Assembly: GCF_000427295.1 (NCBI RefSeq) | Contig: NZ_ATNM01000089.1 | Span: 1 to 51,982, forward strand | Length of the DNA: 51,982 bases | From: Cyclobacterium qasimii M12-11B | GTDB lineage: Bacteria; Bacteroidota; Bacteroidia; Cytophagales; Cyclobacteriaceae | Direction: 5' to 3' | In this document: positions 36,405 through 44,858 of the stretch, in pieces | How the letters are laid out: each line of letters starts with the position of its first letter | Position numbering within the stretch: position 1 is the stretch's first letter | The notes under the pieces: generated by a model | Told to the model about the DNA's origin: nothing | Database searches by the model: none | Seen by the model: the letters and a program-made list of their open reading frames with translations, nothing else | Translations under genes and position numbers: made by a program

Positions 36405-37361
36405 ATGATTTTAACGAACAAGTTTACCTGGCTACTTGGCCTGATTATTTTGATGACTTCTTGTATTGATGAGTCTCCATCTGAGATAGAATTGGCGATG
36501 GAAAGAGATGACCTTATTTTAGAACAATACATTGCCTCTAATAACATTGTTGCGACCAAGTCCCAATCAGGATATTATTACACCAAAACAGTAGAAAAAC
36601 CAGATGCCGAACAATTTGAAAATGCCGATTATATAGGCGTATATTATGAAATTAAAAGCTTAGATGGGCAATTGATAGATTCCTATATGGATGAAACCAA
36701 GGAGCCAAAGATATTTAAATACAGTCAAGATGGATTGTGGCCTATAGCCATTACTTATGCTTCTGGTCTTGCTAACGTAGGAGAAGAATTAACGGTTTAT
36801 TCTCCTTCCTACCTCGCATTCGGTAATTATAGCTATGAGGCCTTAATTCTCCAGTCATCTAATTTGGTGATTAAATTAAAGTATGCTGCTAAATATACTA
36901 TAGAGGATCTGATGCAACGTGAAGAGGCCATGATCGCTGATTATATCGCAGCCGAACAATTAGAGGGTTTTATAGAGGTCGCAGATGGTGTTTATGTGAG
37001 AACGATAACTGCGGGTGATGATACAAAAACGGAGTCTAAATTGGGTAGCAACGTTTCGGTAGATTTTGAGCTATTTGAATTGGGTAGCGATGATCCTGTT
37101 TACGAGTCTTATACTAATAATACGCCTACCTCTGTTGTTGTTGGGAATTCCGGCTTAGAATTTTTGAATGAGTCTTTATTTGAAGTTTTGCCTGATCAGA
37201 AGATTGAAGTGTTGTCTACTTCTTTCAATGCCTATGATGAATCAATTCAAATTTTCCCAGCTGTTATTCGAGAAGATTTGGTAAACATGGGAGAGCAAAT
37301 AGACCTCATAAAGCCATTTACACCTATACGCTTTGAGGCAGAGGTGCTTTCTGTAAATTAA
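36405..37361 (+). CDS. lipoprotein with two degenerate FKBP-like domains
   Basis: A 318-residue lipoprotein; ATG 36405 gives the signal MILTNKFTWLLGLIILMTSC with cysteine about residue 20. Two FKBP-type peptidyl-prolyl isomerase-like repeats follow: the first with GYYYTKTVEK, YIGVYYEIKSLDGQLIDSYM and LTVYSPSYLAFGNYSY (compare the usual iPs-LAYG turn), the second with GVYVRTITAGDD and VSVDFELFELGSDDPVYESY. Most active-site aromatics look lost, so isomerase activity is doubtful. It is 28 bases after the anti-sigma/barrel gene and likely co-transcribed with it, ending at a strong bidirectional terminator. A role in outer-membrane protein handling is inference. Confidence 0.72.
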   Translation: MILTNKFTWLLGLIILMTSCIDESPSEIELAMERDDLILEQYIASNNIVATKSQSGYYYTKTVEKPDAEQFENADYIGVYYEIKSLDGQLIDSYMDETKEPKIFKYSQDGLWPIAITYASGLANVGEELTVYSPSYLAFGNYSYEALILQSSNLVIKLKYAAKYTIEDLMQREEAMIADYIAAEQLEGFIEVADGVYVRTITAGDDTKTESKLGSNVSVDFELFELGSDDPVYESYTNNTPTSVVVGNSGLEFLNESLFEVLPDQKIEVLSTSFNAYDESIQIFPAVIREDLVNMGEQIDLIKPFTPIRFEAEVLSVN

Positions 37362-37371
37362 TATATGACAT

Positions 37372-37404
37372 AAAAAAAGGGCTTGAATTTCAAGCCCTTT
37401 TTTT
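37372..37404. terminator. bidirectional intrinsic terminator
   Basis: GGGCTTGA and TCAAGCCC form an 8 bp stem with the 3-base loop ATT, flanked by A7 on the left and T7 on the right, so the element works on both strands. It serves the FKBP-like lipoprotein gene and the converging small membrane-protein gene, whose stop lies at its right edge. Confidence 0.88.
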
Positions 37405-37861
37405 ATGTCAATAAATTCTTCAAGAAAGGTATTTTTAATAGTTCCTCTATACTTAATCCGAAAGCAAAGGCCCATACCAAAGCGCTTACAAACATGGTTA
37501 AAAGGATTTTTTTCTTTGCTATGCCAAATGATGTGAGCACTACTGTTCCACCAATTGGTGTCAGAATAAGAGGAGTTAGTAAGGCTATTCCCCAGATGCC
37601 AAATTTTTTCCACACCTTGATGACATTTCTCGTTCTTTTAGTAAACCTTTTAGGCTTTTTACTAATCAGGACGTTCCAATTTCGCATAAACCAATCTCCT
37701 AAATAGGTGAATAATACCACTGAGGTCATCATGCCAGACACAGTTACCACTACTATTTCAAGTAAACTATAGCCAGCAGCCGCTCCTAAAAGAGGCCCTG
37801 CAACAAATTTAAAAAGGCATAGGAAGTAAATTCCTGCAAACGTAATGAGGTACTCAATCAT
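37403..37861 (-). CDS. small integral membrane protein, possibly of the small multidrug export family
   Basis: A 152-residue protein with three or four hydrophobic segments when started at ATG 37861 (MIEYLITFAGIYFLCLFKFV); the frame runs further upstream only as a shadow of the antiporter gene. Its ATG overlaps the antiporter stop as ATGA, so the two are coupled. Features are VAGPLLGAAAGYSLLEIVVV, a basic loop KKPKRFTKRTRN, and GIALLTPLILTPIGGTVVL. The proline-rich hairpin recalls the putative small multidrug export family, but the match is only suggestive. No substrate is known. Confidence 0.65.
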   Translation of the reverse strand: MIEYLITFAGIYFLCLFKFVAGPLLGAAAGYSLLEIVVVTVSGMMTSVVLFTYLGDWFMRNWNVLISKKPKRFTKRTRNVIKVWKKFGIWGIALLTPLILTPIGGTVVLTSFGIAKKKILLTMFVSALVWAFAFGLSIEELLKIPFLKNLLT

Positions 37862-38784
37862 GAGATGATGAAATAAATATAAAGCAAATAACCTAGAATT
37901 AGAGCGACACCGTTTAACCTGGATATTTTGTAATCGATACGCATGATAGGTAAGAGGAAGACAGTAAACCCTAGCATCCAAACAAAATCAGTGTAAATAA
38001 AATCTGTGGCTACATCAATTGGTTTGATCAGTGCTGTGATCCCAATAATGGAGAAGACGTTCATTATATTACTCCCCAAAATGTTTCCCAAGGCCATTTC
38101 AGTTTCTTTTTTTAATGCCGCAAGGACTGAGGTAACCAATTCAGGCAAACTTGTACCTATTGCTATAATAGTTACGCCGATTATCCTTTCGCTTACGCCG
38201 AAATTTCTTGCGATCAATGAAGCATTTCCAACTACTAATTCTGAACCAAAGTACAAACCGGCGGCACCTCCCAGTAGCTGTAGTACAGCTAACCAGGGGG
38301 ATTGTTTTTTCATCAGGATGGCTTCCTCCTCAGAAAACTCTACCCGTTCTATTGTTTTGAAAAAATACCAGTTAAGAGCGACGAAACAAGTGAATAAAAT
38401 AATCCCCTCATAAAATGTAATAAGCCCGTTGAATGCCATGATATAGAACATGACTGAACTAATTAAAGTAAAAGGGTAATCCAGTTTAAGTGTGCTTTTC
38501 TGAATATAGATGGGGAAAATTATAGCACTAATACCTAAGACGAGTGTGATATTGGAAATATTACTACCTATAACATTTCCAATAGCGATATCACTAGAGC
38601 CCTTTAATGCTGCTGTTACGCTCACCAATAACTCTGGAGCAGAAGTTCCGAAAGCAACAATGGTAAGTCCAATCAATCCAGGGCTTAAACCTAACCTTGC
38701 AGCAATAGCAGAAGCACCGTCGACAAGGAATTTCCCACCTAACAACAGGATAAGAAAGCCTCCGGCTAATATTAAATAGCTCAT
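37858..38784 (-). CDS. calcium/sodium antiporter (YrbG-like, CaCA superfamily)
   Basis: A 308-residue protein with about ten membrane helices and the two inverted alpha-repeats of cation/Ca exchangers: first repeat FGTSAPELLVSVTAALKG and GNVIGSNISNITLVLG near residues 45-85, second repeat IGTSLPELVTSVLAALKK and GNILGSNIMNVFSIIG near residues 210-250. Both carry the central glutamate and the GSN motif used for ion binding, so the protein should be functional. It probably expels calcium across the inner membrane in exchange for sodium. It is followed, with an ATGA overlap, by a small membrane-protein gene. Confidence 0.93.
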   Translation of the reverse strand: MSYLILAGGFLILLLGGKFLVDGASAIAARLGLSPGLIGLTIVAFGTSAPELLVSVTAALKGSSDIAIGNVIGSNISNITLVLGISAIIFPIYIQKSTLKLDYPFTLISSVMFYIMAFNGLITFYEGIILFTCFVALNWYFFKTIERVEFSEEEAILMKKQSPWLAVLQLLGGAAGLYFGSELVVGNASLIARNFGVSERIIGVTIIAIGTSLPELVTSVLAALKKETEMALGNILGSNIMNVFSIIGITALIKPIDVATDFIYTDFVWMLGFTVFLLPIMRIDYKISRLNGVALILGYLLYIYFIIS

Positions 38785-38798
38785 TTTAAAAGAATATA

Positions 38799-39440
38799 TT
38801 AAATTTTAGAACCAAAAGCGAGGTCACCCGCATCCCCTAATCCAGGGATAATGTAAGATTGTTGATTAAGTTTATCGTCTACGGCCCCAATCCAGAAACG
38901 ATGTGGGAGGTCTAGGTTGTCTTGGATATGCTTTATTCCCTCTGGAGCAGCGATGGCACTTACCACCTCAATTTGTTTAGGAATGCCATTTTTCTTTAGG
39001 GCCTGTATACTTTTTAAAAAAGACTTTCCTGTAGCCAGCATTGGGTCTACCATAATTACCGTTTTTCCCGTTAGGTCAGGTGCAGCCATATAGTTTAAGG
39101 TGATCTCAATTTCATCCTCCGCCTCATTTCTATACGCTCCAATAAAGCCACTGTCTGATTGGTCGAATAGATTTAAAACACCCTGATAGAAGGGGACTGC
39201 AGCTCTTAATACTGCAATGATTATAGGTTGATCTTTAATCAGTGGGGTTTCTACTTTACCAAAAGGGCTGGAAACGGATGCAGAGGAATAGGGGAGTTGC
39301 TTAGAAACTTCATAAGCCAAAATTTCACCTAACCTTTCCAGATTTTTTCTAAAACGCATCCTGTCCTTTTGAACATGGATGTCTCGAAGTTCAGCCAGAT
39401 AATGATTGGCTATGGAGTTATTTTGGTTGAGAATAAACAT
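38799..39440 (-). CDS. upp: uracil phosphoribosyltransferase
   Basis: Salvages uracil with PRPP to UMP. The 213-residue protein shows the type I phosphoribosyltransferase pattern: RKNLERLGEILAYEVS early, IIAVLRAAVPFYQG, the PRPP loop VIMVDPMLATGKSF near residue 130, and the uracil-specific C-terminal motif YIIPGLGDAGDLAFG. Length matches Upp. It is 15 bases upstream of the antiporter gene and reads on from the ompA terminator, so upp and the two transport genes probably form one transcript. Confidence 0.94.
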   Translation of the reverse strand: MFILNQNNSIANHYLAELRDIHVQKDRMRFRKNLERLGEILAYEVSKQLPYSSASVSSPFGKVETPLIKDQPIIIAVLRAAVPFYQGVLNLFDQSDSGFIGAYRNEAEDEIEITLNYMAAPDLTGKTVIMVDPMLATGKSFLKSIQALKKNGIPKQIEVVSAIAAPEGIKHIQDNLDLPHRFWIGAVDDKLNQQSYIIPGLGDAGDLAFGSKI

Positions 39441-39454
39441 AGTAAGACAAAGTT

Positions 39455-39490
39455 AAAACAAAAAAACCCGATCTTTTAAGATCGGGTTTT
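39455..39490 (-). terminator. intrinsic terminator after ompA
   Basis: CCCGATCTT at 39467-39475 and AAGATCGGG at 39478-39486 form a 9 bp stem with a two-base closing turn, extended by A/T pairs on both sides. On the minus strand the hairpin is followed by a T-rich run. It lies 23 bases past the ompA stop. Confidence 0.85.
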
Positions 39491-39512
39491 AATTATTATG
39501 TAAGATGCCTAT

Positions 39513-40787
39513 TTACTGGATCTCAAAACTTACTCTTCTTGCCATTTGTCTGGCATCTGTAGAAGATTTGTCTACGCTAGTATCTTCACCATATCCTTTG
39601 TAAGAAAGTCTAGATGCATCAACTCCTGTAGAGATAAGCAGATCATAAACAGATTTAGCTCTTTTCTCAGAAAGTTTCATGTTATAGTTCTCAGGTCCTA
39701 ACTCATCAGCATAACCTTTGATTTCTACCTGAACACCAGGGTTTCTCTTCATGAAGTTAGCAACATAGTTGGCTGAAGAAGCAGAATATCCAAGTGGTTT
39801 AGAACTGTCAAAAGCAAAATAAACGTTTACATATTGATCGTTTATAGATTTTGCTAAGTAATCAACCTCGTCAGTGTCTTCAGGTGCACAACCTTCAAGA
39901 GATGCTGGACCTGGAACGAATGGACATTTGTCCAAATGATCAGGAAGACCATCGCCATCTGAATCCATTGTTACACCGTGAGAATTAACTCTTGCACCTG
40001 CTGGAGTGTTAGGCTCTTGATCTAAATAATCAGGAACGCCGTCTCCATCAGAGTCTTTCAGCATGTCTTTGATCTCACCGATCTGAGTAGCCAATTCGTC
40101 TTTAGTAGCGTATTTGCTCTCTCTGATGTACCAATCAGCATGAGTATCATTTCCACCTAGGTAGAAAGTAAGACCCAAAGTACCAGTCCACCATACAGAA
40201 TTCATTCCGTAATAGCCATTGTCAGTTGCTGGTGTAATGTCAGATGCTCCATCAAAAGCTACAGATTGACGACCTGAAACAAAATTAGATACATCTCCAG
40301 TAAGTGCAATTCGATCACTCAATTTAACTTGTAAAGTCATTCCAGTAATCATATTGTACTGTTTGTCTTTTACATCAGCAAACTGATTCTCTTGAGGGGT
40401 AAGTTGTGACATTCCGCCACCAAAGTGACCCAATAGGTTGAAAGTTTGAGAAAATGTTTCCCAATTCATTATTCTGCCAATATTGGCAACTCCTTGTAGG
40501 TTCAAACGGTAATAATTTGTAGAAAAATCAGGAGTATCAGCAGCATTTTTAAAGCTACCGAAACCAAAATCTAATTTGGTTCCAAATTTTTCATTAAACA
40601 TATACCTGACCCCAAGATCGGCATGTCCAAGGTTTAACGTAGGAGAGAAGTAACCAGGCGTCATTGGAGCCATTGGTTTATTGAACCCTCCGTTAACCTC
40701 TACAGACCATTTGTTGAAGTCGTCTTGAGCATTAGCACCTACAGCTAAAGCACCAACTAGTAGTGTTGATAGTATTATTTTTTTCAT
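39513..40787 (-). CDS. OmpA-family outer-membrane protein with TSP3-type calcium repeats
   Basis: A 424-residue envelope protein. Residues 1-20 are a cleavable signal (MKKIILSTLLVGALAVGANA). About residues 22-215 form a beta-barrel, for example YYRLNLQGVANIGRIM and SVWWTGTLGLTFYLG. A coil segment then precedes two Asp-rich thrombospondin-type-3-like repeats, DSDGDGVPDYLDQEP and DSDGDGLPDHLDKCP, likely to bind calcium. The C-terminal OmpA domain has VYFAFDSSKPLG, VEIKGYADELGPENYNMKLS and KRAKSVYDLL, which hold the wall to the outer membrane. It is probably highly expressed, with a good promoter match upstream and its own terminator. Confidence 0.93.
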   Translation of the reverse strand: MKKIILSTLLVGALAVGANAQDDFNKWSVEVNGGFNKPMAPMTPGYFSPTLNLGHADLGVRYMFNEKFGTKLDFGFGSFKNAADTPDFSTNYYRLNLQGVANIGRIMNWETFSQTFNLLGHFGGGMSQLTPQENQFADVKDKQYNMITGMTLQVKLSDRIALTGDVSNFVSGRQSVAFDGASDITPATDNGYYGMNSVWWTGTLGLTFYLGGNDTHADWYIRESKYATKDELATQIGEIKDMLKDSDGDGVPDYLDQEPNTPAGARVNSHGVTMDSDGDGLPDHLDKCPFVPGPASLEGCAPEDTDEVDYLAKSINDQYVNVYFAFDSSKPLGYSASSANYVANFMKRNPGVQVEIKGYADELGPENYNMKLSEKRAKSVYDLLISTGVDASRLSYKGYGEDTSVDKSSTDARQMARRVSFEIQ

Positions 40788-40862
40788 GATAAAAAATTTT
40801 TTACAACATTCAGTGTTTTAAATGATTTTGATTGCTATTAGATTTTTACTCGGTTTATGATA

Positions 40863-40893
40863 CAAATGTATATTAATTTACGGGAACTTTAAA
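40863..40893 (-). promoter_or_regulatory. ompA promoter candidate (Bacteroidota type)
   Basis: Read on the minus strand: TTTA at 40893-40890, a spacer of exactly 19 bases, then TACATTTG at 40870-40863. This is one base away from the TTTG-N19-TAnnTTTG consensus, the best match seen in the window. The leader would be about 70 bases, ending in a T/A-rich stretch next to the ATG and lacking a Shine-Dalgarno sequence. Confidence 0.65.
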
Positions 40894-40961
40894 CATCTAT
40901 CTCAATTGTTTCAATAAAAACTAATTTGATCCCGAAATTTAAAAAATAATTAACATAAACT

Positions 40962-41879
40962 ATGCCATTCACAAAATTATTAAAAGAAATTCTTCACTTA
41001 GATAGTGTCTCAGGTGATGAATCTAGGATTTCAGCTTTTATCCTCCAATATATAGTAGAACATAAATCCTCTTGGAAAGTCATTCCCGAAATCCATTATG
41101 GAGAAGGTTTTCATGACAATATTATTCTTGTTTTTGGTAAGCCTAGAACAGCTGTGTTTGCGCACATGGATACAGTCGGTTTTACAGCAAGGTATGAAAA
41201 TCAACTTGTGCCTATCGGTGGCCCGGAACTTCTGGATGGTGTGTGGTTGGTTGGTAGGGATGAAGCAGGTCCTATAAGGTGTATGGCCAAGGAAATTAAT
41301 GGAAACGTTTTTCACGATTTCCCAAGAAAAATTCAAACGGGAACCGTGCTCTCATTTGAACAAGACATTATAATAGAAGATGGTTTTCTTCAGGCAGCAT
41401 ATTTGGACAATAGAATGGGGATATACACCTTATTAAGGTTATGTGAAACTTTGGAGGACGGCGTTCTGGTTTTCAGCACTTACGAAGAGCATGGCGGCGG
41501 TTCAGTTCCTTTTCTTATTAAATATATATATGAAAATTGGCAGGTAAAAAATGCCTTAATAGCTGACGTTACCTGGGTCACGGAAGGAGTTCACTTTGAC
41601 GATGGTGCCGTTATTTCAATGAGGGATAGTTTCATACCCCGAAAAACGTTTGTAAATAAAATTGTAGATTTTGCCAGAGATGCCGGGATTCCTTTTCAGT
41701 TGGAAGTAGAGGCTTATGGGGGAAGTGATGGGAGAGAGATTCAAATGAGTCCGTATCCTATTGATTGGTGTTTCATAGGGATGCCGCAGGAAAATCCACA
41801 TACGCCTATTGAGAAGGTGGCTATTTCAGATATGGAGAGTATGTTTAAATTGTATCAATATTTATTGCAATATTTGTAA
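40962..41879 (+). CDS. M42/M20-type metallo-aminopeptidase
   Basis: A 305-residue cytosolic di-zinc peptidase of the M42/M28 clan. The ligand set can be read: SVSGDESRISAF at the N-terminus, AHMDTVGFTARY near residue 68, the bridging aspartate in AAYLDNRMGIYTLLRL, the catalytic glutamate pair in STYEEHGGGS, the aspartate in ALIADVTWVTEG, and the terminal histidine in PQENPHTPIEKV. Family enzymes remove N-terminal residues from peptides. It is somewhat shorter than typical M42 glutamyl aminopeptidases (about 340-360). hpt follows in the same direction. Confidence 0.87.
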   Translation: MPFTKLLKEILHLDSVSGDESRISAFILQYIVEHKSSWKVIPEIHYGEGFHDNIILVFGKPRTAVFAHMDTVGFTARYENQLVPIGGPELLDGVWLVGRDEAGPIRCMAKEINGNVFHDFPRKIQTGTVLSFEQDIIIEDGFLQAAYLDNRMGIYTLLRLCETLEDGVLVFSTYEEHGGGSVPFLIKYIYENWQVKNALIADVTWVTEGVHFDDGAVISMRDSFIPRKTFVNKIVDFARDAGIPFQLEVEAYGGSDGREIQMSPYPIDWCFIGMPQENPHTPIEKVAISDMESMFKLYQYLLQYL

Positions 41880-41956
41880 GGGATTTGATTTTTCACTTAT
41901 TTGGAGGGCAATTATTTTTAATCGTTGTCCACCATCTGGGAAACTTACTTGTAAGA

Positions 41957-42493
41957 ATGATTAAGTTAAAACACTTATTTTTTGAACCGTATCTTAGTGA
42001 AAAAATCATTTTGAATAGAGTGAAGGAACTGTCTATCTCTATAAATCGTGATTATCAGGCAAAAAAACCCATCTTTTTAGCTGTTTTAAACGGTAGTTTT
42101 ATGTTTATGTCTGATATTTGTAAGGAGATTTCAATGGACATGTCTATCAGTTTTATTAAAATAGCTTCCTATTCTGGATTGAAATCTGATGGTAAAGTAA
42201 GGGAATTGATCGGTTTGGATGAATCTCTTAAAGATAGAGATGTCATAATTGTGGAAGATATTGTGGATACGGGGGTAAGTATGGCTCACCTACTGGGAAT
42301 AATTAATAAGGAGGAACCACGCAGTGTAGAAGTTGTCAGCCTCCTATTGAAACCAGATGCATTGAAAGAGCCAATAAAGGTAAAATATATAGGTTTCGAA
42401 ATCCCTGATCTTTTTGTAGTGGGTTATGGATTGGATTATCAGGGCCTAGGCAGAAACCTGAAAGACATTTACCAAATTGTTGAGAAAAATTAA
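41957..42493 (+). CDS. hpt: hypoxanthine phosphoribosyltransferase
   Basis: Salvages hypoxanthine or guanine with PRPP. From ATG 41957 (MIKLKHLFFEPYLSEKII) the protein is 178 residues, the family norm; the frame is open to 41885, but those residues do not fit. It has the substrate loop AVLNGSFMFMSDICKEI near residues 45-61, SYSGLKSDGKVRELIG, the PRPP motif VIIVEDIVDTGVSMAHL near residues 96-112, and IPDLFVVGYGLDYQG near the C-terminus. adk follows after 27 bases, so purine salvage and adenylate balance appear co-transcribed. Confidence 0.94.
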   Translation: MIKLKHLFFEPYLSEKIILNRVKELSISINRDYQAKKPIFLAVLNGSFMFMSDICKEISMDMSISFIKIASYSGLKSDGKVRELIGLDESLKDRDVIIVEDIVDTGVSMAHLLGIINKEEPRSVEVVSLLLKPDALKEPIKVKYIGFEIPDLFVVGYGLDYQGLGRNLKDIYQIVEKN

Positions 42494-42520
42494 TACTTAA
42501 TTTATATTAAAATTACACTT

Positions 42521-43092
42521 ATGTTAAATATCGTTTTGTTTGGCCCTCCCGGAGCAGGTAAAGGGACCCAAAGTGAAAAGTTGATAGAAAAATACAATAT
42601 TGAACACATATCCACTGGAGACTTATTCAGGAAACATTTGGGTGAAGGTACAGCATTAGGAAAGTTGGCCCGCAAATACATGGATGAAGGGAATCTTGTG
42701 CCAGACGAGGTAGTAATTGGAATGGTAGAAGACAAGATCAACCATTCATTGGACGCAAATGGGGTTATTTTTGATGGATTCCCTCGTACTGTGGCGCAAG
42801 CTGAAGCATTAGACGATCTGTTGGCAAAGAAAGGAGTGGCAATTTCTGGCATGATAGCATTAGAAGTTCCTGAAGAAGAATTGAAAAATCGCCTTAAAGA
42901 AAGAGGGAAAACTTCAGGAAGGGCAGATGATCAGGATGAAGAAAAATTAAAAATAGGATTAAGGTATATAATGAAGAGACCTTACCAGTTGCCAACTTCT
43001 ATGAAAATCAGGGTAAGTTATCCGGAATTCATGGTGTTGGTGCCATAGATGAAATCTTCGAAAAAATTAGTGCTGTGGTAGATAAGTATTAA
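42521..43092 (+). CDS. adk: adenylate kinase, frame broken at an A5 run
   Basis: Interconverts ATP, ADP and AMP. The N-terminal frame has the P-loop FGPPGAGKGTQSEKL, STGDLFRKHL, VIFDGFPRTVAQAEAL and the LID-edge motif GRADDQDEE. It then runs off into unrelated residues and stops at 43048. Adding one A to the run at 42942-42946 (or the next A5 at 42949-42953) restores KNRIKVYNEETLPVANFYEN, then GKLSGIHGVGAIDEIFEKIS and VVDKY to TAA at 43092, giving about 190 residues, typical for short-LID Adk. As adk is essential, a sequence error is by far the likeliest cause. Confidence 0.92.
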
Positions 43093-43104
43093 TCACTATC
43101 TTTG
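43074..43104 (+). promoter_or_regulatory. possible obg promoter
   Basis: TGTG at 43074-43077, a 19-base spacer and a perfect -7 element TATCTTTG at 43097-43104, overlapping the end of adk. Transcription would begin near 43111 and pass through the hairpin at 43117-43150, so either this match is chance or the hairpin acts in the obg leader. Confidence 0.35.
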
Positions 43105-43116
43105 CATAATAATTTT

Positions 43117-43150
43117 ATGGCTGAGCTTACAAGCTTGGCCATTTTCTTTT
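43117..43150 (+). terminator. hairpin with T-rich tail after adk
   Basis: ATGGC at 43117-43121 pairs with GCCAT at 43138-43142, and AGCTT at 43124-43128 with AAGCT at 43131-43135, separated by a small internal loop; TTTTCTTTTC follows. It is a plausible intrinsic terminator for the hpt-adk transcript, lying 25 bases past the rejoined adk stop. Confidence 0.6.
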
Positions 43151-43212
43151 CATCCAAAAGTTGAATGTTAAGGGATGAAAAATTAAGCACTTAATATTAA
43201 ACTGTAAAAGTA

Positions 43213-44202
43213 GTGGCAGGATCCAATTTTATTGATTACGTGAAGTTTTGCTCCCGATCAGGAGCAGGGGGAAGTGGGTCAGTACATTTCAGAAGAGAAA
43301 AACATGTCCCTAAAGGGGGACCTGATGGTGGCGATGGTGGAAGAGGAGGGCATATTATTCTGAGAGGAAATTCCCAACTATGGACATTACTTCATCTCAA
43401 ATACAAAAAACATGTCATTGCGGACAAGGGGAATAATGGTGAAGGTGGAAGAAGAAAAGGTTCGGACGGGCATGATGTCGTATTGGAGGTCCCCATCGGT
43501 ACTGTTGCTAAAGTAGCAGAAACTGGTGAGTTCAGGTGCGAAATCACAGAACATGGCCAAGAATATATACTGACAAAAGGAGGTAGAGGAGGTCAGGGAA
43601 ATGATCATTTCAAAACCTCAACCAATCAAACGCCTCATTATGCTCAGCCTGGAGAGGAGGGCATAGAGGAATGGATTGTCATGGAATTGAAGCTTTTGGC
43701 AGATGTAGGCTTAGTTGGTTTTCCCAATGCAGGGAAATCCACTTTATTGGCTAGTGTATCTGCTGCCAAGCCTGAAATTGCTGATTATGCCTTTACTACA
43801 CTCATACCTAATTTAGGAGTAGTTGACTACAGGGACGGAAAATCTTTTGTTATGGCAGATATCCCTGGGATAATTGAAGGAGCTGCTGAAGGCAAAGGGC
43901 TGGGACTACGTTTTCTTAGGCATATAGAAAGAAACTCTATTCTTCTGTTCTTGGTGCCTGCAGATGCAGAGCATATTGGTGAACAATACGCCATATTATT
44001 GGATGAAATCAAACGTTACAACCCTGAGCTTTTAGATAAAAGGCGAATTCTGGCCATCTCTAAAGCAGATTTACTCGATGATGAGCTCATGGAGGCATTG
44101 AAACCTGAAATACCTCAGGGAATTCCATATCTTTATTTTTCTTCGGTTACAGGTTTTCAGTTACCTGCTCTTAAAGATTTGATTTGGAAGGCATTGCAGT
44201 AA
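43213..44202 (+). CDS. obg: GTPase ObgE/CgtA
   Basis: An essential ribosome-associated GTPase acting in 50S assembly and stress responses. The 329-residue protein has the glycine-rich Obg fold ([36 protein letters not shown]), then the G domain from about residue 160: G1 [16 protein letters not shown]2 region [15 protein letters not shown]3 [14 protein letters not shown]4 AISKAD (SKAD in place of NKxD, as in several relatives) and G5 FSSVTG. It lacks the C-terminal OCT domain. The start is GTG 43213, giving [11 protein letters not shown], and no better ATG exists. Confidence 0.95.
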   Translation: MAGSNFIDYVKFCSRSGAGGSGSVHFRREKHVPKGGPDGGDGGRGGHIILRGNSQLWTLLHLKYKKHVIADKGNNGEGGRRKGSDGHDVVLEVPIGTVAKVAETGEFRCEITEHGQEYILTKGGRGGQGNDHFKTSTNQTPHYAQPGEEGIEEWIVMELKLLADVGLVGFPNAGKSTLLASVSAAKPEIADYAFTTLIPNLGVVDYRDGKSFVMADIPGIIEGAAEGKGLGLRFLRHIERNSILLFLVPADAEHIGEQYAILLDEIKRYNPELLDKRRILAISKADLLDDELMEALKPEIPQGIPYLYFSSVTGFQLPALKDLIWKALQ

Positions 44203-44282
44203 ATGTGTCAGAATGTCATATTTCTATAGTATGGCAAGTTAATTGTTTAGGAGAGATTGATTGTTGATAAACGAATTGAATA

Positions 44283-44852
44283 ATGACAGATAAAGTGAAC
44301 GAAGAAAAGGAACAAGGTCTGGATCAGACAGATTCAGTTGAAAACCTTAAAAATGAAGACGATCTGAACAAAGAATCCCAAGGTGAGGTAAAGGACGAAG
44401 AAGTGGAGGGAGTTGAGACTGCATCGGACAGTTTGGCAAAGGAAAACCTGGAACTGAAAGATAAATATGTCAGGTTATACTCTGAATTTGATAATTTTCG
44501 GAGAAGAACAGCAAAGGAAAAGCTGGAAATGATAAGTACAGCTTCTATGAGCCTTATTCAAGAGATTTTACCGGTATTAGATGATTTTGAAAGGTCGTTT
44601 AAAATAGAAGGTAATGACCAAGAAGGAAGCTTGCTGATTTATAATAAATTGAGTAAAACATTATCGTCTAGAGGTTTGGAGCCTATGGATGATTTGGTAG
44701 GAAAGAAATTTGACGCAGAATATCACGAGGCAATCACTCAAATTCCTGCTCCATCTGATGACCTAAAAGGGAAAATTGTAGATGTTGTGGAGAAAGGATA
44801 CATGCTTTCAGGAAAAGTAGTCCGATTTGCAAAAGTGGTAATAGGAAATTAA
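44283..44852 (+). CDS. grpE: nucleotide exchange factor GrpE
   Basis: Releases ADP from DnaK. The 189-residue product begins with an acidic, disordered tail (about residues 1-50, rich in Glu and Asp), continues with the long dimer helix (SLAKENLELKDKYVRLYSEF, then NFRRRTAKEKLEM), and ends with the beta domain, PVLDDFERSF, GLEPMDDLVGKKFDAEYHEA and GYMLSGKVVRFAKVVIG. It is six bases before dnaJ, so the two are co-transcribed; dnaK is not in this window. No HrcA-type CIRCE element was found upstream. Confidence 0.95.
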   Translation: MTDKVNEEKEQGLDQTDSVENLKNEDDLNKESQGEVKDEEVEGVETASDSLAKENLELKDKYVRLYSEFDNFRRRTAKEKLEMISTASMSLIQEILPVLDDFERSFKIEGNDQEGSLLIYNKLSKTLSSRGLEPMDDLVGKKFDAEYHEAITQIPAPSDDLKGKIVDVVEKGYMLSGKVVRFAKVVIGN

Positions 44853-44858
44853 AAACTT

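Noticed and set aside
37605-37613. Additional DnaA-box-like site (TTTTCCACA)
   Set aside because: Single site inside a coding region without clustering; expected by chance.
37861-37981. Extension of the small membrane protein upstream
   Set aside because: The frame upstream of ATG 37861 is a shadow of the antiporter gene; the ATGA overlap fixes the start.
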